Source: Pseudomonadota bacterium (GTDB lineage Bacteria > Pseudomonadota > Gammaproteobacteria > Acidiferrobacterales > Acidiferrobacteraceae). From it: a stretch of 35,235 bases of DNA. Numbering within the stretch: the first letter of the stretch is position 1; each line of letters starts with the position of its first letter. The position numbers and the translations under genes were made by a program. Shown here piece by piece: positions 8,171-18,688 of this stretch. The notes below the pieces were generated by a model that saw only the letters and a list, made by a program, of their open reading frames with translations, was not told the DNA's origin and did not search any database. The DNA is taken from the NCBI GenBank assembly GCA_021816425.1, contig JAKAXT010000010.1:1-35235 (forward strand), written 5' to 3'.

Positions 8171-9538
8171 TCACGGGGCGATCCATAAGGTTTTTATGTT
8201 CATGAATTCGCGCACGCCGTAGAGGGCGAGTTCGCGCCCGTAACCCGAGGCCTTTACGCCCCCGAAGGGGACCCTCGGGTCGCTCTTCACCATCGCGTTC
8301 ACGAAGCTCGACCCCGAGTCCAGGCGCCGCGCGAGCGTCGCCGCCCGGGCCGCGTCTTGCGTCCAGAGGCTCGCCCCCAGGCCGTAGCGGTTGTCGTTCG
8401 CCTGCGCGATCGCGTGGTCCGCATCGCGCGCGCGCAAGACGATGGCCACCGGCCCGAAGAGTTCCTCGCCATAAGCCCGCATCCCCGGACGCACCTGATC
8501 CAGGATGGACGGGGGGTAGTAGCTGCCGGGGCCGGCCGGGATCCGGCAGCCCAGCCGCGCCACGGCCCCCTGGCTCAGCGCGTCGGTCACCTGCTCGTGG
8601 AGGGCGGCGCGCAGATCGCGGCGGGCGAGCGGCCCCATGACTACGGTCTCGTCGCGCGGGTCGCCCACCTTCAGGGCGCGGACGCGCGCCTCGAATCGCT
8701 CCAGGAAGGGTTCGGCGATCGCGTCGACGAGGATGAGGCGCTTGGCCGCGATGCAGCTTTGTCCGGCATTCTGGTAACGGGATCGGACCGCCGCTTCCGC
8801 GGCGCGGTCGAGGTCGGCGTCTTCGAGCACCACAAAGGCGTCCGACCCGCCGAGCTCGAGCACGGTCTTCTTCAGCGCGCGCCCGGCCGCTGCCGCCACG
8901 GCGCGTCCGGCCGCCTCGCTGCCTGTGAGGGTCACGGCGTGGACGCGCGGATCTTCTATCAGGGCCGCGGCCGCCTGGGCGCGGATCAGCAGGGTTTGGA
9001 AAAGCCCCTCGGGGGCCCCCGCCCTGTCGAAGACCTCGGCGATCGCCAGGGCGCACTGCGGGACGTTGGCGGCATGCTTCAGGAGGGCCGCGTTACCGGC
9101 CGTGAGCGCGGCGGTCGCGAAGCGGAACACCTGCCAGAACGGGAAGTTCCACGGCATGATGGCGAGTACGACGCCCAGCGGCAGGAAGGCGACGGAGACG
9201 GTCGCCTCCGGGACGTCCACCTTCTCGTCTTCCAGCATGCGTTCGCCGTTTTCGGCGTAGTAGTCGCACGCCAACGCGCATTTCTCGACCTCGGCGCGGG
9301 CCTCCGCGAGGGGTTTACCGACCTCGATGGTGATCATGTTCGCGTAACGCCCCAAATCGGCGCGCAACACGGCGGCCGCCGCCCGCAAAAGGGCGCCGCG
9401 CTCCCGCGGACTGCGTCGGCGCCACTCGGGCGCCGCGCGCGTGGCGCGCCCGAGCGCCATCTCCAGTTCCTCGGGGCTCGTTTCCGGAAAGCTCGCGACC
9501 CTTTCGTCGGTCGCCGGGTTTATGCTGTCGAATGGCAT
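8171..9538 (-). CDS. gabD: NAD(P)-dependent succinate-semialdehyde dehydrogenase-like aldehyde dehydrogenase
   Basis: MPWNFPFWQVFR, LELGGSDAFVVLEDAD, NAGQSCIAAKR, PFGGVKASGYGRE. Confidence 0.87.
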   Translation of the reverse strand: MPFDSINPATDERVASFPETSPEELEMALGRATRAAPEWRRRSPRERGALLRAAAAVLRADLGRYANMITIEVGKPLAEARAEVEKCALACDYYAENGERMLEDEKVDVPEATVSVAFLPLGVVLAIMPWNFPFWQVFRFATAALTAGNAALLKHAANVPQCALAIAEVFDRAGAPEGLFQTLLIRAQAAAALIEDPRVHAVTLTGSEAAGRAVAAAAGRALKKTVLELGGSDAFVVLEDADLDRAAEAAVRSRYQNAGQSCIAAKRLILVDAIAEPFLERFEARVRALKVGDPRDETVVMGPLARRDLRAALHEQVTDALSQGAVARLGCRIPAGPGSYYPPSILDQVRPGMRAYGEELFGPVAIVLRARDADHAIAQANDNRYGLGASLWTQDAARAATLARRLDSGSSFVNAMVKSDPRVPFGGVKASGYGRELALYGVREFMNIKTLWIAP

Positions 9539-9605
9539 GGCGCGGTCCTTTGCACGGTTCGTGACCTCAAGTATAGTAATTTCATCTCGTCACCAAGTCA
9601 GGCCC

Positions 9606-11546
9606 GTGCGCGTCGCTCGAACCTTCGTTCTCGCCCTGGCGTTTTCCGGCATGGCTCACGCCAGCATCTCCCCCGGACTCGACCGGGCCCGCTACCAGCA
9701 GGCGCTCACCGCGCTGAACGAGGAGCGCTATGACCGCTTCCGGCAGCTCTACCAGGAGATGGATGGTTATATCGCCCGCCCCTATCTCCGTTACCATTAC
9801 CTCATGGACCGCATGCGCCATGACCGGCCGCAAGCGGTCGCCGCCTTCCTCGCGCGGCACGGCGGTCTCCCGGTCGCCGGGAAGCTGAGGCGCGCATGGC
9901 TCGAGTTCCTGGCCCGCCATCACGAGGACAAACGCTTCCTCGCCTTCTATGTACCGGCCTTCGACTCCGATGTCGCCCTGCATTGCGACGATCTGGCGGC
10001 GCGTGCGCGCAGCGGACAGGATGTCGCGGCCTCGGTGCGGGCGGTGTGGCTCACCGGGATGTCGCTGCCGCGCAGCTGCCAGGGCGTGACCGCGCGCTGG
10101 CTGCGCGCCGGCGGCGCCACCGAGGCCAACCTGTGGGCGCGCGCCAAGCTCGCCATGCACGCCGGCAACACGAAACTCCTGGAGCGCCTGCGACCGGCGC
10201 TGTCCCCGGTCCACGCGCTCTGGGTCCACCGGTGGCTCGCGCTCTCCGCGCACCCCGTCCAAACCCTGACGCACCTCGAGTATCCGTTGACCCGCAAGCG
10301 CGCCCGCCACATCGTGCGTCAGGCGGTGGTGTCACTCGGCTATCGCAGTCCCACGCTCGCCATGACCCTCTGGCAGCAGCTGCGGGCCAAGCAGCCGGTG
10401 TTGGGCGAGGACAACAACTACGTCCTGCGCGGGCTCGGCCTGATCGGCGCCGCCGATCACCTCCCCGTGGCCTTGTCCTGGCTCTCGGCGGCGGTGCCGG
10501 GCGGCAAGCACGGCGGGCAGCTCGCGCGCTGGCGGGTGCGTGCCGCGCTGCGCGAGCGGGCGTGGAACGACGTCCTGATGTTCATAGACGCCATGCCGGG
10601 GACCTCGCAAAAGGCGCATGAGTGGCAGTACTGGCGGGCTCGGGCGCTCGCGGCCACGGGTCACGCACGCAGGGCGCACGCGCTTTTCGTGAAGCTGGCC
10701 GGGCATTTCGGCTATTACGGATTCCTGGCGGCCGGCAGGCTCGGCCTGCCTTATCATATCCCCAACGTCCCCCTGACCGCCCCCGGTCCCGTGATCCGGT
10801 CCGTCGAGCGCCTCCCGGGCATCCGCTTGGCCCATGAGCTCTTCCGGCTGCATCAGCATCGCGAGGCGCGCGCCCTCTGGTTCCAGGCCCTGCGCGGGCG
10901 ACCCGAGGACCAGATCGAGGCGGCGGGTCTGCTCGCCTCGCGCTGGGGGTGGGGCGATTGCGCGATCCTCACGGTGGCCGGCACCGAGGCCACGCATGCG
11001 CTGTCGATCCGCTTTCCGCTACTTTACCGGTCCCTCATAGAGGCCGACGCCGGACGCAACAAGATCGACCCGGCCTGGGTATACGGCATCATCCGCCAGG
11101 AGAGCGCGTTCATTTTCGATGCGCGATCCGACGTGGGGGCGCTCGGCCTCATGCAGCTCATGCCACAAACCGGATTCATCACCGCCCGCGAGATCCATCT
11201 GCCGATCACGGGCGATCGCGACTTGATCGACGTGGCCAATAACGTGGACGTGGGGACGCGTTACCTGGCGGACGTCCTCCTGCGGGCGCGCGGCGAGGAA
11301 CCGGTGGCGACGGCGGCCTATAACGCGGGACCCACGGCGGCCATCTCGTGGCTGCCGGTCAGGCGCGCCCTCCCGGCGGACATCTGGATCGAGACCATCC
11401 CTTACCGCCAGACGCGTGGCTATGTGAAGAACGTGCTCACGTTCACCGCAATCTACGACTACCTTCTGAAGGGTCGCCAGGACGCCCTGAAGACCCGGAT
11501 GGAGCCCATCCCTCCGGCGGTGGAGGTGGCCGTGAATGGGGGTTAG
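9606..11546 (+). CDS. slt: Soluble lytic murein transglycosylase (Slt70 type)
   Basis: GTG start followed by a signal peptide (RVARTFVLALAFSGMAHA); catalytic IIRQESAFIFDARSDVGALGLMQLMP, ATAAYNAGP. Confidence 0.88.
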   Translation: MRVARTFVLALAFSGMAHASISPGLDRARYQQALTALNEERYDRFRQLYQEMDGYIARPYLRYHYLMDRMRHDRPQAVAAFLARHGGLPVAGKLRRAWLEFLARHHEDKRFLAFYVPAFDSDVALHCDDLAARARSGQDVAASVRAVWLTGMSLPRSCQGVTARWLRAGGATEANLWARAKLAMHAGNTKLLERLRPALSPVHALWVHRWLALSAHPVQTLTHLEYPLTRKRARHIVRQAVVSLGYRSPTLAMTLWQQLRAKQPVLGEDNNYVLRGLGLIGAADHLPVALSWLSAAVPGGKHGGQLARWRVRAALRERAWNDVLMFIDAMPGTSQKAHEWQYWRARALAATGHARRAHALFVKLAGHFGYYGFLAAGRLGLPYHIPNVPLTAPGPVIRSVERLPGIRLAHELFRLHQHREARALWFQALRGRPEDQIEAAGLLASRWGWGDCAILTVAGTEATHALSIRFPLLYRSLIEADAGRNKIDPAWVYGIIRQESAFIFDARSDVGALGLMQLMPQTGFITAREIHLPITGDRDLIDVANNVDVGTRYLADVLLRARGEEPVATAAYNAGPTAAISWLPVRRALPADIWIETIPYRQTRGYVKNVLTFTAIYDYLLKGRQDALKTRMEPIPPAVEVAVNGG

Positions 11547-12441
11547 ACCGGACGCACGCGTGCTCGTCCTCGGCGGCTGCGGTTTCGTCGGTCGGGCGCT
11601 CGTCCGGGATCTCCACGGCCGCGGCTACAGGCTGCGGCTCGTCACCCGCAGGCCGGACCGCCACCGCGACCTCCTCGTCCTGCCCCGCCTGGAGTTGTGG
11701 GAGGGGAATGTCCATGACGAGGGCTTCCTGCGCGAGGCGGTGGTGGAGGTCCAGGCCGTCGTCAATCTGGTCGGGATCCTGAAGGAACGCGCGCCCGGGG
11801 ACTTCGTGCGGGTGCACGAGGAGCTGCCGGCGCGCATGGCGCGCGCGGGACGCGGACGGCGTCTGCTGCAGGTGAGCGCCGCCGGCGCCCACGCCGCCGC
11901 CGACAGCGCCTATCTGCGCAGCAAGGCGCGGGGGGAGGCGCGCCTGCGGGAACTCGCGCCCGATGCCACGATCGTGCGGCCAAGCGTCATCTATGGCCCC
12001 GGCGACCATTTCGTCGACCGCTTCCGCAAGCTCCTGCCCTGGGCGCCCTGGGGCCTGCCCGTACCGCTCGCCGAGAGCCCCATCGCGCCCGTGCATGTGG
12101 ACGATGTCGCCTCCGGCATCGCCGCGGCGCTCGCGCAAACGGCGGCCGCCGGTCAGAGCTATGGGTTCTGCGGGCCCGAGGTCCTCTCTCTCGGGGATGC
12201 CGTGGCCGCCATCGCCGCGCTCTGCGGCCGTACCGCCCCGCGGCGGCTGTCGCCGCGTACGAGCCTCCTTCTGGCGCGTCTCCTCGATCATTGGCCGGGC
12301 GCGCCGTTTTCGGTGGATCAGTGGCGCACGCTGAAGGCGGGGTCGGTCTGTGCCGATACCGCCCCGGGCCTGCGCGACCTGGGCATCCACCCCCGGCCCC
12401 TTCGCGAGGCCTTGGAGGCGCTCATTCCGAGCCATGCCTGA
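11536..12441 (+). CDS. NAD(P)-binding epimerase, complex I NDUFA9-like family
   Basis: VLVLGGCGFVGRALVRDL Rossmann motif, NLVGILKER, PSVIYGPGDHFVDRF; overlaps the slt 3' end. Confidence 0.85.
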   Translation: MGVRPDARVLVLGGCGFVGRALVRDLHGRGYRLRLVTRRPDRHRDLLVLPRLELWEGNVHDEGFLREAVVEVQAVVNLVGILKERAPGDFVRVHEELPARMARAGRGRRLLQVSAAGAHAAADSAYLRSKARGEARLRELAPDATIVRPSVIYGPGDHFVDRFRKLLPWAPWGLPVPLAESPIAPVHVDDVASGIAAALAQTAAAGQSYGFCGPEVLSLGDAVAAIAALCGRTAPRRLSPRTSLLLARLLDHWPGAPFSVDQWRTLKAGSVCADTAPGLRDLGIHPRPLREALEALIPSHA

Positions 12442-12557
12442 CGTGCGGTCGAGCCCATTGGACGGAAGGACGAACGGGACATGTCGGACCATCCTGCCGT
12501 CTGCTAACGTCTAAGGCACAAAAGGATGCTGCGGGCCTACGAGAGGGCGCTCAAGTC

Positions 12558-12899
12558 ATGAATCTTTACATCGGGAATTTGTCGCGGACGGTCACCGAGG
12601 CCGACCTCGAGGTCATCTTCGAGGGCCTCGGGCACATCGTGTTCGTGCATCTCGTGCCGGGCGCGGACCATCATGACGCGCGCGGATATGCCTTCGTGGC
12701 CGTCGCCGACGAGCGCCAGGCCGAGCTCGCCGTGAATGCCATGAACGGTAAATATCTCAAGGGGTTACGTCTGATCGTGCGGCCGGTGCTCGACCGGGCC
12801 CGTCAGGCGCGGGCCTTGCGTGCCCATAACATGCTCGCGGGGTCTTTGGAGGGCGCGGCGCGCCTTCGTCTGTTGAAGGGCGGGCAGGCGCTCGACTAG
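12558..12899 (+). CDS. Single-RRM RNA-binding protein
   Basis: RNP2 LYIGNL and RNP1-like RGYAFVAV. Confidence 0.9.
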   Translation: MNLYIGNLSRTVTEADLEVIFEGLGHIVFVHLVPGADHHDARGYAFVAVADERQAELAVNAMNGKYLKGLRLIVRPVLDRARQARALRAHNMLAGSLEGAARLRLLKGGQALD

Positions 12900-13970
12900 G
12901 CCGCGCCGGCTTCGCAGTTCCCGGTCCCGCAGGGGCGCCGGGAGGCGCGCATACCAGCGCACGGCCCGGAAGAAGGCCGGGAGGTCGCCGTCTTCCAGGA
13001 CCAGCAAGCGCCGGAACGCAGGTACGAGGCTCTCATAGCTCATATACGCCCCGAGCAGGGCATTATTGAGAGGCCCTCGAAAGAACCCCCCATAGCCGTG
13101 ATCGCCGTGCCAGTCTCGCGCCAGTCCGAGGAAGCCGCGCCGCAGGGCCTCGAAGGCGGCTCGTTTGGCCCGGGCGCGCTCGCGTGCGTTCAGGGCCGGA
13201 TCCGCATAGAGGCGGGCAAGCCGGGTCCGGCAGGCCCTCATGAGCGCCACCACCTCCTCATGGCGGGCGCGGCGCCTCCGGTAGGCCGCGCGCTCGCCCG
13301 CGGTCCCTTCGTGTCTCAGGAAGCGTCTCACCCCCACGGCCGCCAGGGTGTCGGCGAACGATTCGTCGAAGGTGGTCGCGTTCCGCACATAGATGAGGTC
13401 GTGACCCAATTCATGGAAGATGATGTGCGCGATCGTCGTTCGCCCGTAACCGATGAACGTGCTCAGGACCGGGTCGCGCAGGTAGCCGAGCGTGGCGAAG
13501 GCGGGCACGCCCCCCACGAACACATCGTAGCCCCTGCGCTTGAGGCCGCGCGCGTAGTGTAAGGCCGCCTGGCGCGAGAAATAGCCGCGGTAGGCGACGC
13601 AGCCCGCGAAAGGGAAGCACCAGCGTTTCAGCGCCAGACGGAAGGGGCGGGCGGCAAAGACGTTCCACACGGCATAGGGGCGATGAAGGTCGGCGTACTC
13701 CCGGTAGTCGCCGTGAAGGGGGAGTCCGAGCCGGTCGCGCGCGAAGCGCCGCACCGTAAGGACGTAGCGCAACCGTTCCTTGAGCGCGGCCGGGGTGGTG
13801 GGATCGGCCAGGACGCGCGCGATGGGGCGTTCGGCGCGCATGATGCCGATTTCACCGCCTATGGCCTGGGTATAGTAGGGAAGCGCGCAGCCCGACAGGG
13901 CGCAGGCGCCGAGCAGGACGGACGCGAAGCCGATACAATGCCAGGCCAGGCCGATTCGCTTGCGAGGCAC
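12765..13970 (-). CDS. Putative lipoprotein zinc aminopeptidase
   Basis: GTG start, lipoprotein signal MPRKRIGLAWHCIGFASVLLGACALSGC, zinc motif HIIFHELGHDLIYV with downstream FDESFADT; stop TAA at 12765-12767. Confidence 0.85.
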   Translation of the reverse strand: MPRKRIGLAWHCIGFASVLLGACALSGCALPYYTQAIGGEIGIMRAERPIARVLADPTTPAALKERLRYVLTVRRFARDRLGLPLHGDYREYADLHRPYAVWNVFAARPFRLALKRWCFPFAGCVAYRGYFSRQAALHYARGLKRRGYDVFVGGVPAFATLGYLRDPVLSTFIGYGRTTIAHIIFHELGHDLIYVRNATTFDESFADTLAAVGVRRFLRHEGTAGERAAYRRRRARHEEVVALMRACRTRLARLYADPALNARERARAKRAAFEALRRGFLGLARDWHGDHGYGGFFRGPLNNALLGAYMSYESLVPAFRRLLVLEDGDLPAFFRAVRWYARLPAPLRDRELRSRRGLVERLPALQQTKARRALQRPREHVMGTQGPRLTGPVEHRPHDQT

Positions 13971-15185
13971 ATGGACACCTATCTGGTAGGCGGCGCGGTC
14001 CGCGACGAACTCCTCGGAAGACCGGTCATCGACCGGGATTATGTCGTGGTCGGCAGCACCCCGCAAGAGATGGAGGCCTTGGGGTTCCGGCGCGTGGGCG
14101 CGGACTTCCCGGTATTTCTGCACCCCGAGACCCGCTGCGAATACGCGCTCGCGCGCACCGAACGCAAGACCGCCCCCGGCTACCGCGGCTTCGTGGTCCA
14201 CGCCGATCCCGATGTGACCCTGGATGCGGATCTGAGGCGGCGCGATCTCACTATCAACGCCATGGCCCGCGCCTCGGACGGCACCCTCGTCGACCCCTAC
14301 GGGGGGCTTGCCGATCTGCGCGCCGGGATCCTGCGCCATGTGAGCCCGGCGTTCGCCGAGGACCCGGTGCGGATCCTGCGCGTCGCGCGCTTCGCCGCCC
14401 GCTTCGGGTTCACGGTGGCGCCCGAGACCCTGGCGCTCATGCGCTCCATGGTGGCAGCCGGCGAGGTCGCGGCACTGGTGCCGGAGCGCGTGTTCACCGA
14501 GCTCGACCGGGCGCTCGCCGAGCCCCACCCGTGGCTTTTCCTGGAGGTCTTGCGCGCCTCCGGGGCCCTGGCGGCGCAGTTCCCGGAGATCGATCGGCTG
14601 TTCGGCGTCCCCCAGCCGCTCGAATACCATCCGGAAGGGGATACCGGCGCGCATGTCCTGCTTGCGCTGCGCCAGGCGGCGGCGCTCGGACTGTCGGCCC
14701 GCGCGCGGTTCGCGGTGCTCCTGCATGACCTCGGGAAGGGCCTCACGCCGCGGGACGAATGGCCCTCCCATAGGGGCCACGAGGCGCGCGGGGCGGCGCT
14801 CGTGGACGTCGTTTGCGCGCGCCTGAAGGCCCCCGTCGAATACCGGGCCCTCGCGCGCGCGGTGGCGGCTCACCATCTCCAGGTCCATGCCGCCCTGCGT
14901 CTCAGGCCCGCCACCATTCTGCGTCTCATCGAGGCGGTCGATGGTTTCCGAAAACCCGGGCGCTTCCTGGAATTTCTCGGGGCCTGCGAGGCCGACGCCC
15001 GCGGGCGCGCCGGTCTCGAGGGCGTGGACTACCCGCAGGCGCGTTGGCTGCGCGCGGTACGGGATGCCACGGCGGGCGTATCCGGGCGGGAGTGGGCGGC
15101 GCAGGGCTACGTCGGAGACCAGATCCAGAAGCGCGTCCGCGCCGAGCGCGCACGGCTCATAACGAAGATGAAGGCGGCCCGCTGA
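13971..15185 (+). CDS. cca: CCA tRNA nucleotidyltransferase with HD domain
   Basis: MDTYLVGGAVRDELLGRPVIDRDYVVVGSTPQEM, RRRDLTINAMA, HD motif LLHDLGKG. Confidence 0.97.
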   Translation: MDTYLVGGAVRDELLGRPVIDRDYVVVGSTPQEMEALGFRRVGADFPVFLHPETRCEYALARTERKTAPGYRGFVVHADPDVTLDADLRRRDLTINAMARASDGTLVDPYGGLADLRAGILRHVSPAFAEDPVRILRVARFAARFGFTVAPETLALMRSMVAAGEVAALVPERVFTELDRALAEPHPWLFLEVLRASGALAAQFPEIDRLFGVPQPLEYHPEGDTGAHVLLALRQAAALGLSARARFAVLLHDLGKGLTPRDEWPSHRGHEARGAALVDVVCARLKAPVEYRALARAVAAHHLQVHAALRLRPATILRLIEAVDGFRKPGRFLEFLGACEADARGRAGLEGVDYPQARWLRAVRDATAGVSGREWAAQGYVGDQIQKRVRAERARLITKMKAAR

Positions 15186-15292
15186 CGGCCTCGGATCCCG
15201 AATCCCGGGGCCCCCGGGCGTGATCCCGCGCCCGCCCGTGGCATTTCGTGCCCCCGGATGTATCATGAGTCTCTTATAAATGAGGGATAGGC

Positions 15293-16141
15293 ATGCGCGG
15301 CTTGATAGAACGACTGCGAGGGGTGGAGCGCGACATCGTGCAGGCCCCGGATTCCGGGAACGGCCCCTACTATGAGCCTCAAGGCGGTGAGATCGCGGTG
15401 TTCGAGGCGGCGTGGCGGAGGCGCCTGCCTGTGATGTTGAAGGGGCCGACGGGCTGCGGCAAGACCCGTTTCCTGGAGTATATGGCCCACCGTCTCGGGC
15501 GGCCGCTCGTGTCTGTCGCGTGCCACGAGGATTTGACGAGCGCCGATCTCGTCGGCCGTTTCCTGCTCGAGGGCGAATCGACCGTCTGGCAGGACGGGCC
15601 GCTGACGCGCGCGGTGAAGGCCGGCGCCATCTGCTATCTGGACGAGATCGTCGAGGCCCGCACCGACTCCACGGTGGTCATCCACCCGCTGACCGACCAT
15701 AGGCGGCGCCTGCCGCTCGAGAAGCGCGGCGTCGAGATCGAGGCCCACGAGGACTTCCTGCTCGTCATTTCCTACAACCCGGGCTATCAGACGGTCTTGA
15801 AGGATTTGAAGCCGTCGACCAAGCAGCGCTTCGTGGCCATCGACTTCCAGTACCCGAGCGCCGAGATCGAGACGCGCATCGTGCAAAAGGAGGTGGGGGA
15901 TCTGGACGCCGACCTCGCCGCGCGGCTCGTCGCGATCGCGCACAAGGCGCGCGCCCTCAAGGATCACGGTCTGGATGAGGCGAGCTCGACGCGCTCGCTG
16001 GTCTATGCGGGCTCGCTCATAAGCGCGGGTCTGCCCCCGCTGGCGGCGGGCGAGGCGGCGCTCGTGAGCCCCCTGACGGACGACATCGAACTTGCCATGG
16101 CCTTGCGCGAGATCGTGAAGGCGCACCTCCAGGCCGCATGA
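15293..16141 (+). CDS. cbbQ: CbbQ/NirQ/NorQ-family MoxR-like AAA+ ATPase
   Basis: [72 protein letters not shown]. Confidence 0.92.
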   Translation: MRGLIERLRGVERDIVQAPDSGNGPYYEPQGGEIAVFEAAWRRRLPVMLKGPTGCGKTRFLEYMAHRLGRPLVSVACHEDLTSADLVGRFLLEGESTVWQDGPLTRAVKAGAICYLDEIVEARTDSTVVIHPLTDHRRRLPLEKRGVEIEAHEDFLLVISYNPGYQTVLKDLKPSTKQRFVAIDFQYPSAEIETRIVQKEVGDLDADLAARLVAIAHKARALKDHGLDEASSTRSLVYAGSLISAGLPPLAAGEAALVSPLTDDIELAMALREIVKAHLQAA

Positions 16142-18636
16142 CGGGGGATCCCGGGACGCGCCTTGCGCTCGTCTTGGACGAGCTGAAGGACCTGAGCTTC
16201 GTCGCCCACCGCGATCTCTGCGCGGCGCTGCCGGCCATGGAGCCCCGCGGGGGCGCGACCATCGCCCTTTGGGCCGAGACCGGGCGGGACCTTTTCTTCT
16301 ATGACCGCGAGGCCGGCAAGGCCTTCCTGCGGGCAAGCCCCAGGCTTGCCGCAGACTTGGGCGCGACCGACCTTTGGATCGAACAGGCGCGGGATTTCCT
16401 TGCGATCCGGGGGGCATGGAAGGCCCTGATCGCCTACCTCGACGGCCTCCCCGCGGCGGTGCGGGAGCTGGGTGTCGAGGGCGGCCGTCGCTGGGGGGCC
16501 ACCGGGATCGCGTGGGGACGCACGCACCCGGAAAACGCCGAAGCCTTTTTTCGGATCCCCGTTTCCGACCTCGCCGCCGGCCGCGGCTTCGCCGGCATCT
16601 CCGAGATCCTGGAGCCGCTCGGCGCGCTTGCCGCCGACCGCGGCCTTCCGCCCGCGCTCGCGCTTCCCGGCGCGGTCAGGGTCCGCGCGCTCCTCGGGTC
16701 CGGCGCGCTCGATGGCTGGCTGAGGCGCGGGGCCGACATCCTGAAATCCGGGCGCTTGCGCGGCGAGGCGTATTTCCGCCTGGAGGGTCCCGATAGCGAT
16801 GAGGCCTTGATGGCGGTCCTCCCCGGGTTCCGCACCGCCGAGCACGAACGCTTCCTGGCGCTCGTCGCGCGCGCCGCCCTCTCGATCGCGCCGTCTTTCG
16901 CGCCGCGGGGGCTGACCCATGGCGCGCCCGCCTTCATCGAGACCGATGGCCGCACCCTGTTCGTCCCCCCGGCGTTCCCGACGGGCGAGCACGCGCTCGC
17001 GTCGCTCCTGCACCATGCCGGCCATCTGCGTTTCGGTACTTACGACGCCTCTGCCATAGAGCGGCTCTTTGCGGAGGTGGGCATGACGCACCCGCCGCTC
17101 GATGCCGACCAGCGTGTGACGTGGCGCCCGCTCTTTGCGCGATTCGGCGAGGACCTCTTGCGCTTCCAGGTCCTGTTCGACTTGTGCGAGGATTTTCGGG
17201 TGGATGCCCGGGTGCAGGCCCTGATGCCCAATCATGTCCCGCGTCTTGCGGCCCTCGCCGCCACGCGCCCGCAAGGACCGGCGGGGGCCTACTTCGATCT
17301 CGGGCGGGAGGGCCTCGAGATGCTGGCGGGGCGCGCGGCACCTGTCGGTCCCTGGGGCGCCCTGCTCGCGCCCGACGCCGATCTCGTCACGTCCTTCGTG
17401 GCGGCGCAATCGCTGTATCGGGACTCCCGCTTCCCGGCCCTCGGTCTTGCCGACCGCGATGTCGCCTATCTCCCCGGTCGTTCGCCCAACCAGGGGCGGC
17501 CCGTCTATCCGCGCCCGGCCGCGCCGCCGGAGCGGCCGGAGCCCGAGGGCGGGGCCGTGGCATCGGATGCCCCGGAGCCCAAGGAGGCGCGCCCGGCCCC
17601 CGTGAGTTCGGGTCACGACCCGGACACGCCGATCCCCCCCGAGGACACGAGCGGCTCCGGTGGGCGCGTGGGGGTCGGACGCCCCCAGCCCGCGCCCGTG
17701 TCCGCGCGCGCCCGCAGGCTGCGACCGGCCGGCGAGGGCATCCCGTATCCGGAATGGGATTATCGCGAGAAGGTCTATCGGCGCGATTGGACGCGCGTGG
17801 TCGAGCGCGCCCTGGTCGAGCGCGACGCGGCCTGCGCGGAGGATCTGCTGGCCCGTCATGCGCGGGTCTTGCACAGGCTGCGGCGCGTCATCCAGGCTGA
17901 GAAGCCGCGCCGCATGGCCCCGCGCAAGCGCCAGCACGAGGGCGAGGAGCTCGATCTGGACGCGACCGTCGAGTATGTCGCGGATCGGCGCGCCAAGGCC
18001 GCACCCACGCCGCTCATTTTTCGTAAGCGCCGCTTCCTTTTGCGCGACACGGCGGTGCTGCTGCTCGCCGACCTTTCCACCTCCATCATGCAACAGGCGG
18101 CCGATGGCGCGGGGCGCGTCGTCGACCGCATAAAGGCCGCGCTGCTGCTCTTCGCCGCGAGCCTCGAGGAGGTGGGCGACCCTTACGCCATCGCCGGTTT
18201 CGCCTCCAAATATCGCGATGCCGTGAGCTATTACCCCATCAAGGAGTTCGACGAGCGCTTCACGTCCGAGGGGGCGGCCATCGTGGGCGGGCTTTCGGGG
18301 CGTCTCGCGACCCGCATGGGCGCGGCCATCCGCCACGCCTGCGCGCGTCTGGGCGAGGCCGGGACCGGGCGTCGCCTGCTGCTCATCCTCTCCGACGGGC
18401 GTCCGGCCGACTACGACGATGGCGGCGACGAGCGCTACCTCCACGAAGACACGCGCATGGCGGTGAAGGAGGCGGCGGATCGCGGCATCCACGCGTTTTG
18501 CATCACCCTCGATCCCGCCGGGGCGCCCTATCTCGAGCGCATCTTCGGGCGCGGCCATTTTCTGGTCATCGACACGTTGGATCAGCTGCCCGCGCGGCTG
18601 CCACAGATCTACTTGAAGCTGCGCAAGGCGGGCTAA
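16138..18636 (+). CDS. cbbO: CbbO/NorD-family von Willebrand factor A domain protein
   Basis: ATGA overlap with cbbQ; C-terminal VWA with MIDAS DLSTS and [14 protein letters not shown]; Pro/Glu-rich linker in the middle. Confidence 0.88.
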   Translation: MTGDPGTRLALVLDELKDLSFVAHRDLCAALPAMEPRGGATIALWAETGRDLFFYDREAGKAFLRASPRLAADLGATDLWIEQARDFLAIRGAWKALIAYLDGLPAAVRELGVEGGRRWGATGIAWGRTHPENAEAFFRIPVSDLAAGRGFAGISEILEPLGALAADRGLPPALALPGAVRVRALLGSGALDGWLRRGADILKSGRLRGEAYFRLEGPDSDEALMAVLPGFRTAEHERFLALVARAALSIAPSFAPRGLTHGAPAFIETDGRTLFVPPAFPTGEHALASLLHHAGHLRFGTYDASAIERLFAEVGMTHPPLDADQRVTWRPLFARFGEDLLRFQVLFDLCEDFRVDARVQALMPNHVPRLAALAATRPQGPAGAYFDLGREGLEMLAGRAAPVGPWGALLAPDADLVTSFVAAQSLYRDSRFPALGLADRDVAYLPGRSPNQGRPVYPRPAAPPERPEPEGGAVASDAPEPKEARPAPVSSGHDPDTPIPPEDTSGSGGRVGVGRPQPAPVSARARRLRPAGEGIPYPEWDYREKVYRRDWTRVVERALVERDAACAEDLLARHARVLHRLRRVIQAEKPRRMAPRKRQHEGEELDLDATVEYVADRRAKAAPTPLIFRKRRFLLRDTAVLLLADLSTSIMQQAADGAGRVVDRIKAALLLFAASLEEVGDPYAIAGFASKYRDAVSYYPIKEFDERFTSEGAAIVGGLSGRLATRMGAAIRHACARLGEAGTGRRLLLILSDGRPADYDDGGDERYLHEDTRMAVKEAADRGIHAFCITLDPAGAPYLERIFGRGHFLVIDTLDQLPARLPQIYLKLRKAG

Positions 18637-18654
18637 GGGGCGCGCCCGCCGGCC

Positions 18655-18679
18655 GCCCGCGCCTTGCGCGCGGGCCTTT
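18655..18679 (+). terminator. Possible intrinsic terminator after cbbO
   Basis: GCCCGCGC-CTTGC-GCGCGGGC followed by CTTTA. Confidence 0.4.
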
Positions 18680-18688
18680 AGGGGACCG

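Noticed and set aside
13971-15266. N-terminal extension of the aminopeptidase ORF across cca
   Set aside because: The lipoprotein signal begins at GTG 13970; the upstream part is antisense to cca.
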